NCBI GenBank assembly: GCA_025353235.1
Contig: JANXQZ010000967.1
Span: forward strand, 1-5,868
Direction of reading: 5' to 3'
DNA length: 5,868 nucleotides
Source: Bryobacterales bacterium
Lineage (GTDB): Bacteria > Acidobacteriota > Terriglobia > Bryobacterales > Bryobacteraceae
The notes beneath the pieces are model-generated. The model saw nothing but the letters and a program-made list of their open reading frames with translations, was not told the origin of the DNA and ran no database searches. The position numbers were made by a program, and so were the translations under genes. Positions 1 to 5,868 of the stretch are shown piece by piece (position 1 is the stretch's first letter; every line of letters begins with the position of its first letter).

Positions 1-793
1 CCGTAATCGCGTTCTCGAGCGACTGCCGGGTGATGATGCTCGAAGGCTTTACATCTTCGCCGATCATGTCCACCATGCGCCTGCCGCTCAATTCCGCAAT
101 GGCGAGTCGGCGGGAATCGGGTGCGGGGATCGCGGCGCATCCAGGCAGCGTCATGCCCATGGCCTCCGCCAGGCTGGCCATCGTGGAAGCGGTTCCCATC
201 ACCGTGCAATGGCCCGCGCTGCGAGCGAGGCAGCCCTCAATTTCGTTCCATTCCTCTTCTCCTAAACGGCCCGTACGGTAGAGATCGAACAATTTGCGGC
301 CGTCGGTTCCCGCCCCGAGCTTGCGGTCGCGCCATTGCCCGCTCAGCATTGGACCGCCTGTAACTACTATGGCCGGGATATCCGCACTAGCAGCTCCCAT
401 AAGCTGCGCAGGCGTAGTCTTGTCGCAGCCGCATAACAGAACCACGCCATCAATCGGATTTGCCCGAATCGATTCTTCCACGTCCATCGCCATCAAGTTG
501 CGATAGAGCATCGAAGTAGGCCGCATGAACATTTCCCCTAGCGAGATGGTGGGGAATTCCAGCGGAAAGCCGCCCGCTGCCCACACGCCGCGCTTGACAG
601 CTTCCGCGACTTGCCGAAGGTGAGCGTTGCAATTGTTCAGCTCGCTCCAAGAATTGCAAATCCCTACTACCGGCTTTCCCTCAAAGACATCGTGATTAAA
701 CCCCTCTGATCGAAGCCATGCCCGTCGGGCGAAGTTGTAGTATTCCGTTCCGGTGAACCAGGATTGGCTTCTTAGACTAGTCTTAGCGGGCAT
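1..793 (-). CDS. IlvD/Edd-family dehydratase, probable sugar-acid (L-arabinonate/xylonate-type) dehydratase; N-terminal part, C-terminus outside window
   Basis: The visible 264 residues form the N-terminal domain of a dihydroxy-acid/sugar-acid dehydratase. This cytoplasmic Fe-S and Mg enzyme removes water from a 2,3-dihydroxy acid to give a 2-keto-3-deoxy acid. The three cluster cysteines are visible: C55 (in WSELNNCNAHLR), C123 (in CGCDKTTPA) and C196 (in GHCTVMGTASTM). Mg-site candidates are E87 (GEMFMRPTSM), D124 and K125, the lysine that is carbamylated in the family. From memory, the cysteine spacing equals that of Rhizobium L-arabinonate dehydratase (C59/C127/C200). The opening LRSQSWFTG and the ICNSWSELN segment favour the sugar-acid branch over biosynthetic IlvD, which usually has MTPCN at the first cysteine. 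Full-length relatives have about 570-600 residues, so over half is missing. The ATG at 793 follows GGAG at 801-798 with short spacing; nearby upstream ATGs are out of frame. The gene is divergent from the pair starting at 913, and I see no convincing promoter in the 119-base gap. Family is certain; substrate is inferred. Confidence 0.92.
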   Translation of the reverse strand, partial: MPAKTSLRSQSWFTGTEYYNFARRAWLRSEGFNHDVFEGKPVVGICNSWSELNNCNAHLRQVAEAVKRGVWAAGGFPLEFPTISLGEMFMRPTSMLYRNLMAMDVEESIRANPIDGVVLLCGCDKTTPAQLMGAASADIPAIVVTGGPMLSGQWRDRKLGAGTDGRKLFDLYRTGRLGEEEWNEIEGCLARSAGHCTVMGTASTMASLAEAMGMTLPGCAAIPAPDSRRLAIAELSGRRMVDMIGEDVKPSSIITRQSLENAIT

Positions 794-912
794 AGATCTC
801 CATTCTCAACATTCTTCCACAAATACTCTGTTATTCCAGTACCCTTGCCCGAAAATCGGTGGAAAAATGTTGCCTCGCTTCGCTATGCTGTGAGGTGGGA
901 CAACGAACAACC

Positions 913-1299
913 ATGTCAACTAGAGCACAAAATTCCGGCGACCCGGCCATCGCCGAGAGCGACCGCCAGGAACACGAGGAACTCCGCGCCGGGCTGCTCG
1001 CCGAACTGTGCCCGTGCGGACAACTGGAGATCCACGTTTTCGAGCAGATCATCCACGCCGCCTGGATCCTGCGACTCATCCCTCGCCTGGAAGCTAGGAT
1101 TTTGCAAAACGAACCCAATCCCGGTCCGTTGGACGGGCTAGGCCGTTATAGGCAGGGGGTAGAGCGTTCGTATTATCGGGCTCTCAAGGAAATGAGAACC
1201 CTCCAGACTAGCCGCTCGAAACTGGAACGAACACAACGAAGCCAAAGCCAGTCGAAACTGAAACTATCGGGTGGAATGCCTACGAATTTCATACAATAG
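913..1299 (+). CDS. Small uncharacterised protein, tail part of a Solibacter/Bryobacter-type paralogous family, apparently lacking its usual N-terminus
   Basis: This 128-residue protein has no known function. A helical stretch (about residues 18-64) carries LEIHVFEQIIHAAWILR, and a second (about 76-100) carries GRYRQGVERSYYRALKEMR followed by TLQTSR. I recall this combination from a large acidobacterial family of anonymous proteins. Members usually begin with a basic segment of the type 'NRANA..STGP.T..GKA...NA..HGL' before these helices. Here that segment is absent; the protein starts at STRAQ, about where it would join. The tail (101-120) is rich in S, K, R and Q. I chose the ATG at 913; a GTG at 859 is in frame, but the added residues hold four cysteines and resemble no family member. 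A GGTGGG at 895-900 is a weak, distant ribosome site. The stop TAG shares its G with the GTG start of the next gene, so the two may be co-translated. It could be a functional short form or a decaying copy. There is no signal peptide, so it is presumably cytoplasmic. Confidence 0.6.
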   Translation: MSTRAQNSGDPAIAESDRQEHEELRAGLLAELCPCGQLEIHVFEQIIHAAWILRLIPRLEARILQNEPNPGPLDGLGRYRQGVERSYYRALKEMRTLQTSRSKLERTQRSQSQSKLKLSGGMPTNFIQ

Positions 1300-2252
1300 T
1301 GTTCGTGAATAAAATCGTTTCGGCTCTCGCCCTGTTAGCGGCTGCAGCCACAAGCAGCCGGATTTCCGCCCAGCAAATCTCCAATTGCCCGGTCTTTCCT
1401 GCCGATAATGTTTGGAACACGCCGGTGAGTCAATTGCCGGCCGACAAGAACTCAGCGGCCTATCTCGCCATCATCGGCGGAGCCAAACCGCTGCATCCCG
1501 ACTTCGGATCGGTGAGCGTTTACGGCATTCCCTTCATCATCGTTCCAGCGACCCAGCCAAAGGTCAACGTAGCTTTTCAGTATGCCGATGAGAGCGACCA
1601 GGGACCTTACCCGATTCCCGCGAATGCGCCCGTGGAAGGCGGACCGAACGGCACAGGCGACCGCCATGTGTTGGTACTGGAGAAAGACCAGTGCATCCTG
1701 TACGAGCTTTTCGGCGCGTATCCGCTTGGCGACGGGTCCTGGAAAGCCGGATCGGGAGCCATCTGGGATTTGAAGTCGGATAAGCTTCGTCCGCTCGGCT
1801 GGACTTCCGCCGATGCGGCAGGGCTCCCGATTTTGCCAGGGTTGGTGCGCTATGACGAGGTGGCGAGCGGCGCAATCAAACACGCCCTTCGCTTTACGGT
1901 TCCACAGACGCGCCGCGCCTACGTGTGGCCTGGCGAGCACTTCGCGTCGCACTATACGGAAACAAAATTCCCGCCCATGGGACAACGGTTCCGCTTGCGC
2001 GCCGCTTTCGACATTTCAGCGTATTCCCGAGCCAATCAGGTGATCCTGAAGGCGCTTAAGGAGTATGGGATGATTCTGGCGGATAACGGATCTTCGTGGT
2101 ATATTTCAGGCGCTTCCGACAGCCGCTTCAACGATAGCGACTTGCACAATTTGACGAAGCTGCATGGATCGGACTTCGAAGCGGTCGATGAATCCGGGCT
2201 GATGGTCTCGCCGACTTCCGGTCAAGTGAAGCGGCACGCGGCGGCTCGATAA
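1299..2252 (+). CDS. Exported protein of unknown function (317 aa)
   Basis: I recognise this as a conserved secreted type seen in Acidobacteria and some other soil bacteria, but know no assigned function or named domain. Residues 1-24 form a signal peptide: a lysine at 5, a hydrophobic core (about 6-18), and a likely cleavage site after ISA (22-24). The mature part begins with NCPVFPADNVWNTPV. It is rich in G, P and aromatic residues, consistent with a beta-rich fold. Blocks that look conserved are YADESDQGPYPIP (95-107), GDRHVLVLEKDQC (120-132), AGSGAIWDL (150-158), GWTSADAAGLPILPGLVRYDE (167-187), HALRFT (195-200), and YGMILADNGSSWYISG (256-271). C30 and C132 are the only cysteines and could form one disulfide. 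GTG 1299 is the first possible start after the in-frame stop at 1209; a second GTG at 1305 would give MNKIVSAL, an equally good signal peptide. Neither has a clear ribosome site, so translation may be coupled to the preceding gene. It could be an enzyme or a surface-binding protein. Confidence 0.88.
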   Translation: MFVNKIVSALALLAAAATSSRISAQQISNCPVFPADNVWNTPVSQLPADKNSAAYLAIIGGAKPLHPDFGSVSVYGIPFIIVPATQPKVNVAFQYADESDQGPYPIPANAPVEGGPNGTGDRHVLVLEKDQCILYELFGAYPLGDGSWKAGSGAIWDLKSDKLRPLGWTSADAAGLPILPGLVRYDEVASGAIKHALRFTVPQTRRAYVWPGEHFASHYTETKFPPMGQRFRLRAAFDISAYSRANQVILKALKEYGMILADNGSSWYISGASDSRFNDSDLHNLTKLHGSDFEAVDESGLMVSPTSGQVKRHAAAR

Positions 2253-2309
2253 CCCTTTCTTCCGAACTGGACTCGTAGGAAAGGTTTCCAACCGATTAGG
2301 GTTCTGCAT

Positions 2310-2436
2310 GATTGTGGGGCAGCGAATCTTGGCTACAGCCGGCTTTCAGCCGGCTTTCTCAGGGTACAAATACTCTTTGACAGCCCGGAAAGCCGCCTAA
2401 AAGGCGGCTGCAGGCAAGATTGCCTGCCCCACAATC
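2310..2436. repeat. Large imperfect inverted repeat with nested hairpins, probably a dispersed acidobacterial palindromic element
   Basis: Two 49-base arms, 2310-2358 and 2388-2436, are reverse complements at 42 of 49 positions, with a 29-base spacer. Both outer ends carry GATTGTGGGGCAG (perfectly matched). Each arm also has its own inner structure. The left arm holds AGCCGGCT twice (2337-2344 and 2348-2355), separated by TTC. The right arm holds AGCCGCCT/AGGCGGCT (2391-2398 and 2402-2409) around AAA, and GCAGGCAA/TTGCCTGC (2410-2417 and 2420-2427). It lies between two convergent genes (stops at 2252 and 2506), where it could also stop transcription from both sides, although no T-run follows. 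I recall similar GTGGGGCAGGC..AATCTTGCC..GCCGGC units scattered in Solibacter-type genomes; this is from memory. No coding sequence, target-site duplication or transposase is visible, so it is better viewed as a REP/MITE-like element than an insertion sequence. Confidence 0.85.
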
Positions 2437-2474
2437 AATGCCGAATCCCGATCGCAGGAAAACTAAGTGACATT

Positions 2475-2488
2475 GGGCAATCTTGCCC
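2475..2488. repeat. Small palindrome sharing the core of the larger repeat
   Basis: GGGCAA (2475-2480) and TTGCCC (2483-2488) are perfect inverted arms around TC. The core GGCAATCTTGCC is the complement-strand form of the unit seen in the right arm of the inverted repeat (2412-2425, there with GA in the middle on the plus strand). It sits 17 bases beyond the stop of the minus-strand gene at 2506, so it could serve as that gene's transcript end. No T-run follows on either side and the loop is tight, so a terminator role is only possible. It may be a solo fragment of the repeat family. Confidence 0.5.
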
Positions 2489-2505
2489 TACGCCTTACAC
2501 GGCTA

Positions 2506-2982
2506 CTAATTCACCTGGAAGCAAAATACCTTATTCGAATCGTTTGGCGAGAGCGAATACTCACCCTCTTCGAGATGCTCGTCAGCTTCGATCTTGTAGA
2601 GATGGTCGCCCAGCCGGGTTACCAGCAGATGAATCGGCTTGGGTCCGCCTCTGCGCTTCTTTTGCGAGAGAGTCACCTCGCGGCGGCCGTTGCGGACATC
2701 CATGCGATATAGCTCGATCCGATCGGCGGCGAGTTGCTGCGTGTCAATCACGAAGATAGGTTCGGCAAGCGGCGTCTTGGCCGACGAGCTTGCTCCCGCC
2801 ACCACATAAGTGACGTCCCCTTTCTTGGTTTCCTCGCGGGCTTCGGCCGACTCGGTTTCCATGAGGCGGTCCCCGTGGAGCAGATAGGGGACGTCTTGTT
2901 TGGGCGGTTTTGGACCCGTGTAGTCCGCAGCCTCCAGCAACGCCACGGCACTCGCAATTGCAAACCCCAATCTGAGCAGCAT
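2506..2982 (-). CDS. Small exported protein of unknown function (158 aa), acidobacterial type
   Basis: The N-terminus MLLRLGFAIASAVALLEAA is a signal peptide, with likely cleavage after EAA (17-19). The mature protein starts with DYTGPKPPKQDVPYLLHGD, a proline-rich lead-in. A highly charged stretch follows (about 41-55), then a probable beta-rich domain from about 57 to the end. Blocks that look conserved are TYVVAGASSSAKTPLAEPIF (58-77), REVTLSQKKRRGG (101-113) and EGEYSLSPNDSNKVFCFQV (139-157). I recall similar anonymous exported proteins from Acidobacteria, but none with a function. The single cysteine (C154) lies near the C-terminus and is not at a lipobox, so this is not a typical lipoprotein. 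The ATG at 2982 is the first start after an in-frame stop at 2997-2995; there is no strong ribosome site before it (AGG lies about 15 bases upstream). It is divergent from the propeller-amidohydrolase gene, 62 bases away, and convergent with the gene ending at 2252. Confidence 0.85.
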   Translation of the reverse strand: MLLRLGFAIASAVALLEAADYTGPKPPKQDVPYLLHGDRLMETESAEAREETKKGDVTYVVAGASSSAKTPLAEPIFVIDTQQLAADRIELYRMDVRNGRREVTLSQKKRRGGPKPIHLLVTRLGDHLYKIEADEHLEEGEYSLSPNDSNKVFCFQVN

Positions 2983-3044
2983 GATCTCTGTATTCTACCT
3001 GGAGCGGGGTGGAAGGCGCGCCTATCTGCTAATCTCGAAATCAA
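2983..3044. promoter_or_regulatory. Divergent intergenic gap expected to hold both promoters
   Basis: This 62-base gap lies between two outward-facing start codons (minus ATG at 2982, plus ATG at 3045). At least part of both transcription start regions must lie in it or in the 5' ends of the genes. I see no convincing -35/-10 pair and no clear Shine-Dalgarno for either gene. TATTCT at 2991-2996 is the nearest -10-like hexamer on the plus strand, but it has no matching -35. The assignment comes from the layout alone. Confidence 0.35.
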
Positions 3045-5868
3045 ATGAGAAACTTCCTGATTTGCTTCGGGGCTATCGCGTACCTGCTCGCCCAGGAGAA
3101 GTCTGGCCCAAAGCCAGGCCTGCCTCTGAAAACGGATCACAAGCTCGAATTCGACACCGACGAAGGCACATGGCTTTCCCTCGACGTCTCGAAGGATGGC
3201 AAGACGATCCTCTTTGACCTCCTCGGCGACATCTACTCCATCCCCCTCCAAGGTGGTCAAGCCAAGCCGATCCTCACCGGCCTGTCTTTCGACGCTCAGC
3301 CCTCCTACTCGCCCGATGGCAAGATGATCGCCTTCACCAGCGACCGCAACGGGACCGATAATCTCTGGATCGCAAGAGCAGACGGATCCGAGCCTCGCCA
3401 ACTCAGCAAGGACAAACAGGGTGATTTTGTATCGCCTGCCTGGACTCCCGATGGCGAATATGTGATCGTGGCGCGCAACCCCGAGGGACTTGGCACGCAC
3501 GAAATCTGGATGTACAACATCCATGGCGGAACCGGCGTACAGGTGACGAAGTCGAAGCCAACTCCCACCACCACCCGACAGCAGCAGTTGAACTTCATGG
3601 GAGCGGTGGCGTCGCCGGACGGCAAGTACTTCTACTACGCGCGTCGCACGGGCGGCTTCAGCTATAACGCGAGCTTTCCTTCCTGGCAGGTGGTGCGCCG
3701 CGATCGGAACACGGGTGATGAAGATGTAATCACCGAGTCGCCCGGCAGCGCCTTTCGTCCAGTGCTCTCGCCCGACGGCAAAAAGGTGGTGTATGGAACC
3801 CGCTATGAAACCGAGACGGGGCTGCGCATTCGCGATTTGAGCACTGGCGAAGATCGCTGGCTAAAGTATCCGGTCCAGCGCGACGATCAGGAATCACGGG
3901 CCGCCATGGACGTCTTGCCCGGGTACGCTTTTATGCCGGATGGGAAGGAAGTGGTCGCGTTCTTCGGAGGCAAAATTAACCGGATCCAGGTTGCCACGGG
4001 CGAGAGCCGCATCGTTCCCTTCCAGGCCCACGTTTCGCTCGACATGGGTCCGCAGTTGAAGTTCGCCTCGCGCGTGGACGAAGGGCCGATCCGAGCGCGG
4101 CTCATTCAGGAGCCCTCGGCGTCGCCCGACGGCAAGCGCCTGGCGTTCTCCGCCCTGACCCACATTTACATAATGGATACGGCGAATGGTAAACCAGTCA
4201 GAATTACCACCGGCGACACGCGCCAATACGAGCCAGCGTGGTCGCCAGATGGCGATTATCTCGCGTACGTGACTTGGTCGCCGAGCGGCGGGCAGATTTG
4301 GAAGTGGAAGACGAGCGGTCAATTTCAGCCCCAGCTTCTGACGCAGACCCCGGGCTATTACCAGAACCCTGTTTGGTCTCCCGACGGGTCAAAGATCGTG
4401 GCGCTGCGGACTTCGACGCAAGCGCGCGTGGAGGCGCTGGGCGGATTCGGCGAGCAGTCTGGGATGGACCTGGTATGGATACCCAAAGAAGGCGGCCTGC
4501 CAACCCTGATCGTACCCGCCCGCGGCACCGCTCAGCCACACTTCGGAGCCGCCAGCGATCGGGTTTACGTCTATTCGCGCCAGGGGCTGCAATCGTTCCG
4601 GTTCGATGGAACGGATCGGCGGACTCATCTGAAGGTGGTCGGAAAAAGCAGGGGACCGGGCGAGGATCCACCGGCAGCCGAGGACATCCGGATCAGCCCG
4701 AACGGGAGGCAGGCGCTGGCTTTGATGAATAGCCAGCTTTATCTTTTGGATGTCCCCGAGGCGGGCGGAGAGGCTCCTACCGTCAACATCGCCACACCAT
4801 CGGTCCCGGTTAAGAAGCTCACCGACGTAGGGGCCGATAGCTTCAATTGGACCGACGGCGGGAAAACCATCACGTGGTCGCTCGGTTCGTCCTTCTTCCG
4901 GCAGCCGCTCTCGACCGTGGTGTTCGATCAGCCGCCAGCCGACCTGACGGCCGATGGCACACCGGCGAACAAACCGGCTCCCGCTGACAAGACACCGAAG
5001 TATGAAGAGATCGCAGTCACCATCGAAGCTCCCCGGCAAGTTGTGAAAGGGGTGATCGCGCTCGAGGGCGCGAAGATTATCACGATGGTCGGCGATGAGG
5101 CGATCACCGACGGCGAGGTGATTATTACGGACAACCGCATCACCTCTGTCGGTAAGCGCGGCGCTTACAAACTACCGCCGAATGCCAAGGTGATCGATGT
5201 GAAAGGTGCCACCATCATGCCAGGAATCATAGATGTGCATGCGCATTGGACCGAGATTCGCCGCAATGTTTTGGATTTGGAAAGCTGGCCGTTTCTGGCC
5301 AATCTCGCGTATGGCGTAACCACGGGGCGCGATCCGCAGACGTCGCGGCCCGACACGTTCGCCTACCAGGATTTGATCGATATGGGCGAACTGCCGGGTC
5401 CGCGGGCGTTCTCCACGGGACCGGGGATTTTCGCCGCCACGGACTTCCAGTCGCTCGACGACGCTCGCAACGTCGTGTCTCGCTACAAGAAGTATTACCG
5501 GACGAACACGGTGAAATCCTACGTGGTCGGCAATCGGCAGCAGCGCGAGTGGATGGTGATGGCCTGCAAAGAAAACGGCATCATGCCAACCACGGAGGGC
5601 GCTCTGGACTTGAAACTCGATTTGACGCACGCCGTGGACGGATTCAGCGGCAATGAGCACGCGCTTCCAATCGTGCCGCTATACAAGGATGTGGTTGAAA
5701 CGTTTGCGAAGTCTGGGATCTTCTACACACCAACTTTGCTGGTCGCTTACGGCGGCCCTTGGGCGGAGAATTACTTCTACGAGACCACCGAGGTGCACGA
5801 CGATGCCAAGCTGCGCCGCTTCATCCCGCATAACGTGCTGGATAGCAAGACGCAGCGCCGGCCGTGGT
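3045..5868 (+). CDS. Exported TolB/WD40-like propeller fused to a metal-dependent amidohydrolase; C-terminus outside window
   Basis: The visible 941 residues start with a short signal peptide (1-16; hydrophobic IAYLLA, then QEKSG). Residues about 30-625 are propeller repeats with PD40-type SPDG/TPDG/MPDG/SPNG turns near 51, 90, 135, 191, 243, 298, 361, 401, 446 and 552. A P/A/D/K-rich linker (about 628-652) leads to an amidohydrolase domain from about 666. It has the usual small beta part (GAKIITMVGDEAITDGEVII) and then MPGIIDVHAHW, whose H732 and H734 are the HxH metal ligands. K824 (in TVKSY) is a candidate carbamylated lysine and H872 (in GNEHALP) a later ligand. Where many relatives have the strand-5 histidine, this protein reads TTEGA, with E851. 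The TPTLLVAYGGP block (895-905) is typical of propeller-linked amidohydrolases, which run to about 1050-1100 residues, so roughly 100-150 are missing. The in-frame stop at 3030 makes ATG 3045 the first start; no Shine-Dalgarno is evident. The substrate is unknown; imidazolonepropionase- or prolidase-like activity is family inference. It probably acts in the periplasm. Confidence 0.93.
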   Translation, partial: MRNFLICFGAIAYLLAQEKSGPKPGLPLKTDHKLEFDTDEGTWLSLDVSKDGKTILFDLLGDIYSIPLQGGQAKPILTGLSFDAQPSYSPDGKMIAFTSDRNGTDNLWIARADGSEPRQLSKDKQGDFVSPAWTPDGEYVIVARNPEGLGTHEIWMYNIHGGTGVQVTKSKPTPTTTRQQQLNFMGAVASPDGKYFYYARRTGGFSYNASFPSWQVVRRDRNTGDEDVITESPGSAFRPVLSPDGKKVVYGTRYETETGLRIRDLSTGEDRWLKYPVQRDDQESRAAMDVLPGYAFMPDGKEVVAFFGGKINRIQVATGESRIVPFQAHVSLDMGPQLKFASRVDEGPIRARLIQEPSASPDGKRLAFSALTHIYIMDTANGKPVRITTGDTRQYEPAWSPDGDYLAYVTWSPSGGQIWKWKTSGQFQPQLLTQTPGYYQNPVWSPDGSKIVALRTSTQARVEALGGFGEQSGMDLVWIPKEGGLPTLIVPARGTAQPHFGAASDRVYVYSRQGLQSFRFDGTDRRTHLKVVGKSRGPGEDPPAAEDIRISPNGRQALALMNSQLYLLDVPEAGGEAPTVNIATPSVPVKKLTDVGADSFNWTDGGKTITWSLGSSFFRQPLSTVVFDQPPADLTADGTPANKPAPADKTPKYEEIAVTIEAPRQVVKGVIALEGAKIITMVGDEAITDGEVIITDNRITSVGKRGAYKLPPNAKVIDVKGATIMPGIIDVHAHWTEIRRNVLDLESWPFLANLAYGVTTGRDPQTSRPDTFAYQDLIDMGELPGPRAFSTGPGIFAATDFQSLDDARNVVSRYKKYYRTNTVKSYVVGNRQQREWMVMACKENGIMPTTEGALDLKLDLTHAVDGFSGNEHALPIVPLYKDVVETFAKSGIFYTPTLLVAYGGPWAENYFYETTEVHDDAKLRRFIPHNVLDSKTQRRPW

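Noticed and set aside
30..659. Several plus- and minus-strand open frames of 69-83 residues across the dehydratase region
   Set aside because: They lie in other frames of the dehydratase gene, whose own frame carries all the family motifs.
859..912. Longer start (GTG at 859) for the small protein
   Set aside because: The extra 18 residues contain four cysteines, match nothing expected of the family, and the GTG lacks a ribosome site.
794..912. Promoters for the dehydratase and the small protein in the 119-base divergent gap
   Set aside because: TATTTG-like and TTGTGG-like hexamers exist on the minus strand, but no pair has acceptable spacing and match.
1216..1260. Direct repeat TCGAAACTG at 1216-1224 and 1252-1260
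   Set aside because: It is short and lies in the low-complexity S/K/R/Q-rich tail of the small protein, so it is likely coincidental.
1452..1985. 177-residue minus-strand open frame
   Set aside because: It is antisense to the exported protein at 1299-2252, which has a signal peptide and conserved blocks; the antisense product shows no recognisable motif.
2278..2289. Palindrome GGAAA-GG-TTTCC after the stop at 2252
   Set aside because: The arms are only 5 bases with a 2-base loop and no T-run, so it is too weak to call a terminator.
2748..3524. 258-residue minus-strand open frame crossing the divergent gap
   Set aside because: It overlaps two better-supported genes with signal peptides and is an antisense by-product of the high-GC codon pattern.
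4204..5039. Long open frames antisense to the propeller region (up to 216 residues)
   Set aside because: The plus-strand frame is continuous with regular SPDG repeats; the antisense frames have no coherent domain.

Overview
The window looks like a piece of a moderately GC-rich acidobacterial genome, most likely of the Solibacter/Bryobacter type. Four things suggest this. First, there is a small protein of the family with the 'LE..FEQI.HAAW...R' and 'ERSYYRALKE..TLQT' signature, which is typical of these bacteria. Second, two exported proteins resemble anonymous families that I associate with Acidobacteria. Third, there is a large exported protein that joins a TolB/WD40-like propeller to an amidohydrolase. 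Fourth, the only long intergenic gap holds a nested palindromic repeat built on GGCAATCTTGCC and AGCCGGCT-type units. The assignment rests on recalled family resemblance, not on a search.

Layout. 1-793 (minus) is the N-terminal 264 residues of an IlvD/Edd-family dehydratase, closest in motifs to sugar-acid (L-arabinonate/D-xylonate type) dehydratases; its C-terminus lies outside the window. A 119-base gap separates it from a divergent plus-strand pair. 913-1299 is a short helical protein that looks N-terminally shortened for its family. 1299-2252 is an exported protein of unknown function whose GTG start overlaps the previous stop codon by one base. 2253-2505, between convergent genes, carries the inverted repeat at 2310-2436 and a related small palindrome at 2475-2488. 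2506-2982 (minus) is a small exported protein of unknown function. After a 62-base divergent gap, 3045 to the window end (plus) is the first 941 residues of the propeller-amidohydrolase.

How the genes fit together. The dehydratase acts in the cytoplasm, probably in sugar-acid breakdown. The three proteins with signal peptides would act in the periplasm or outside the cell. The propeller-amidohydrolase is probably a metal-dependent hydrolase on an unknown cyclic amide, peptide or ester substrate. I see no transposase, integrase, tRNA, rRNA, CRISPR array or phage gene. Nothing here clearly forms a new multi-gene system. The most notable items are the repeat cluster, the altered metal-ligand set of the amidohydrolase, and the shortened protein fused tail-to-head with a secreted one.
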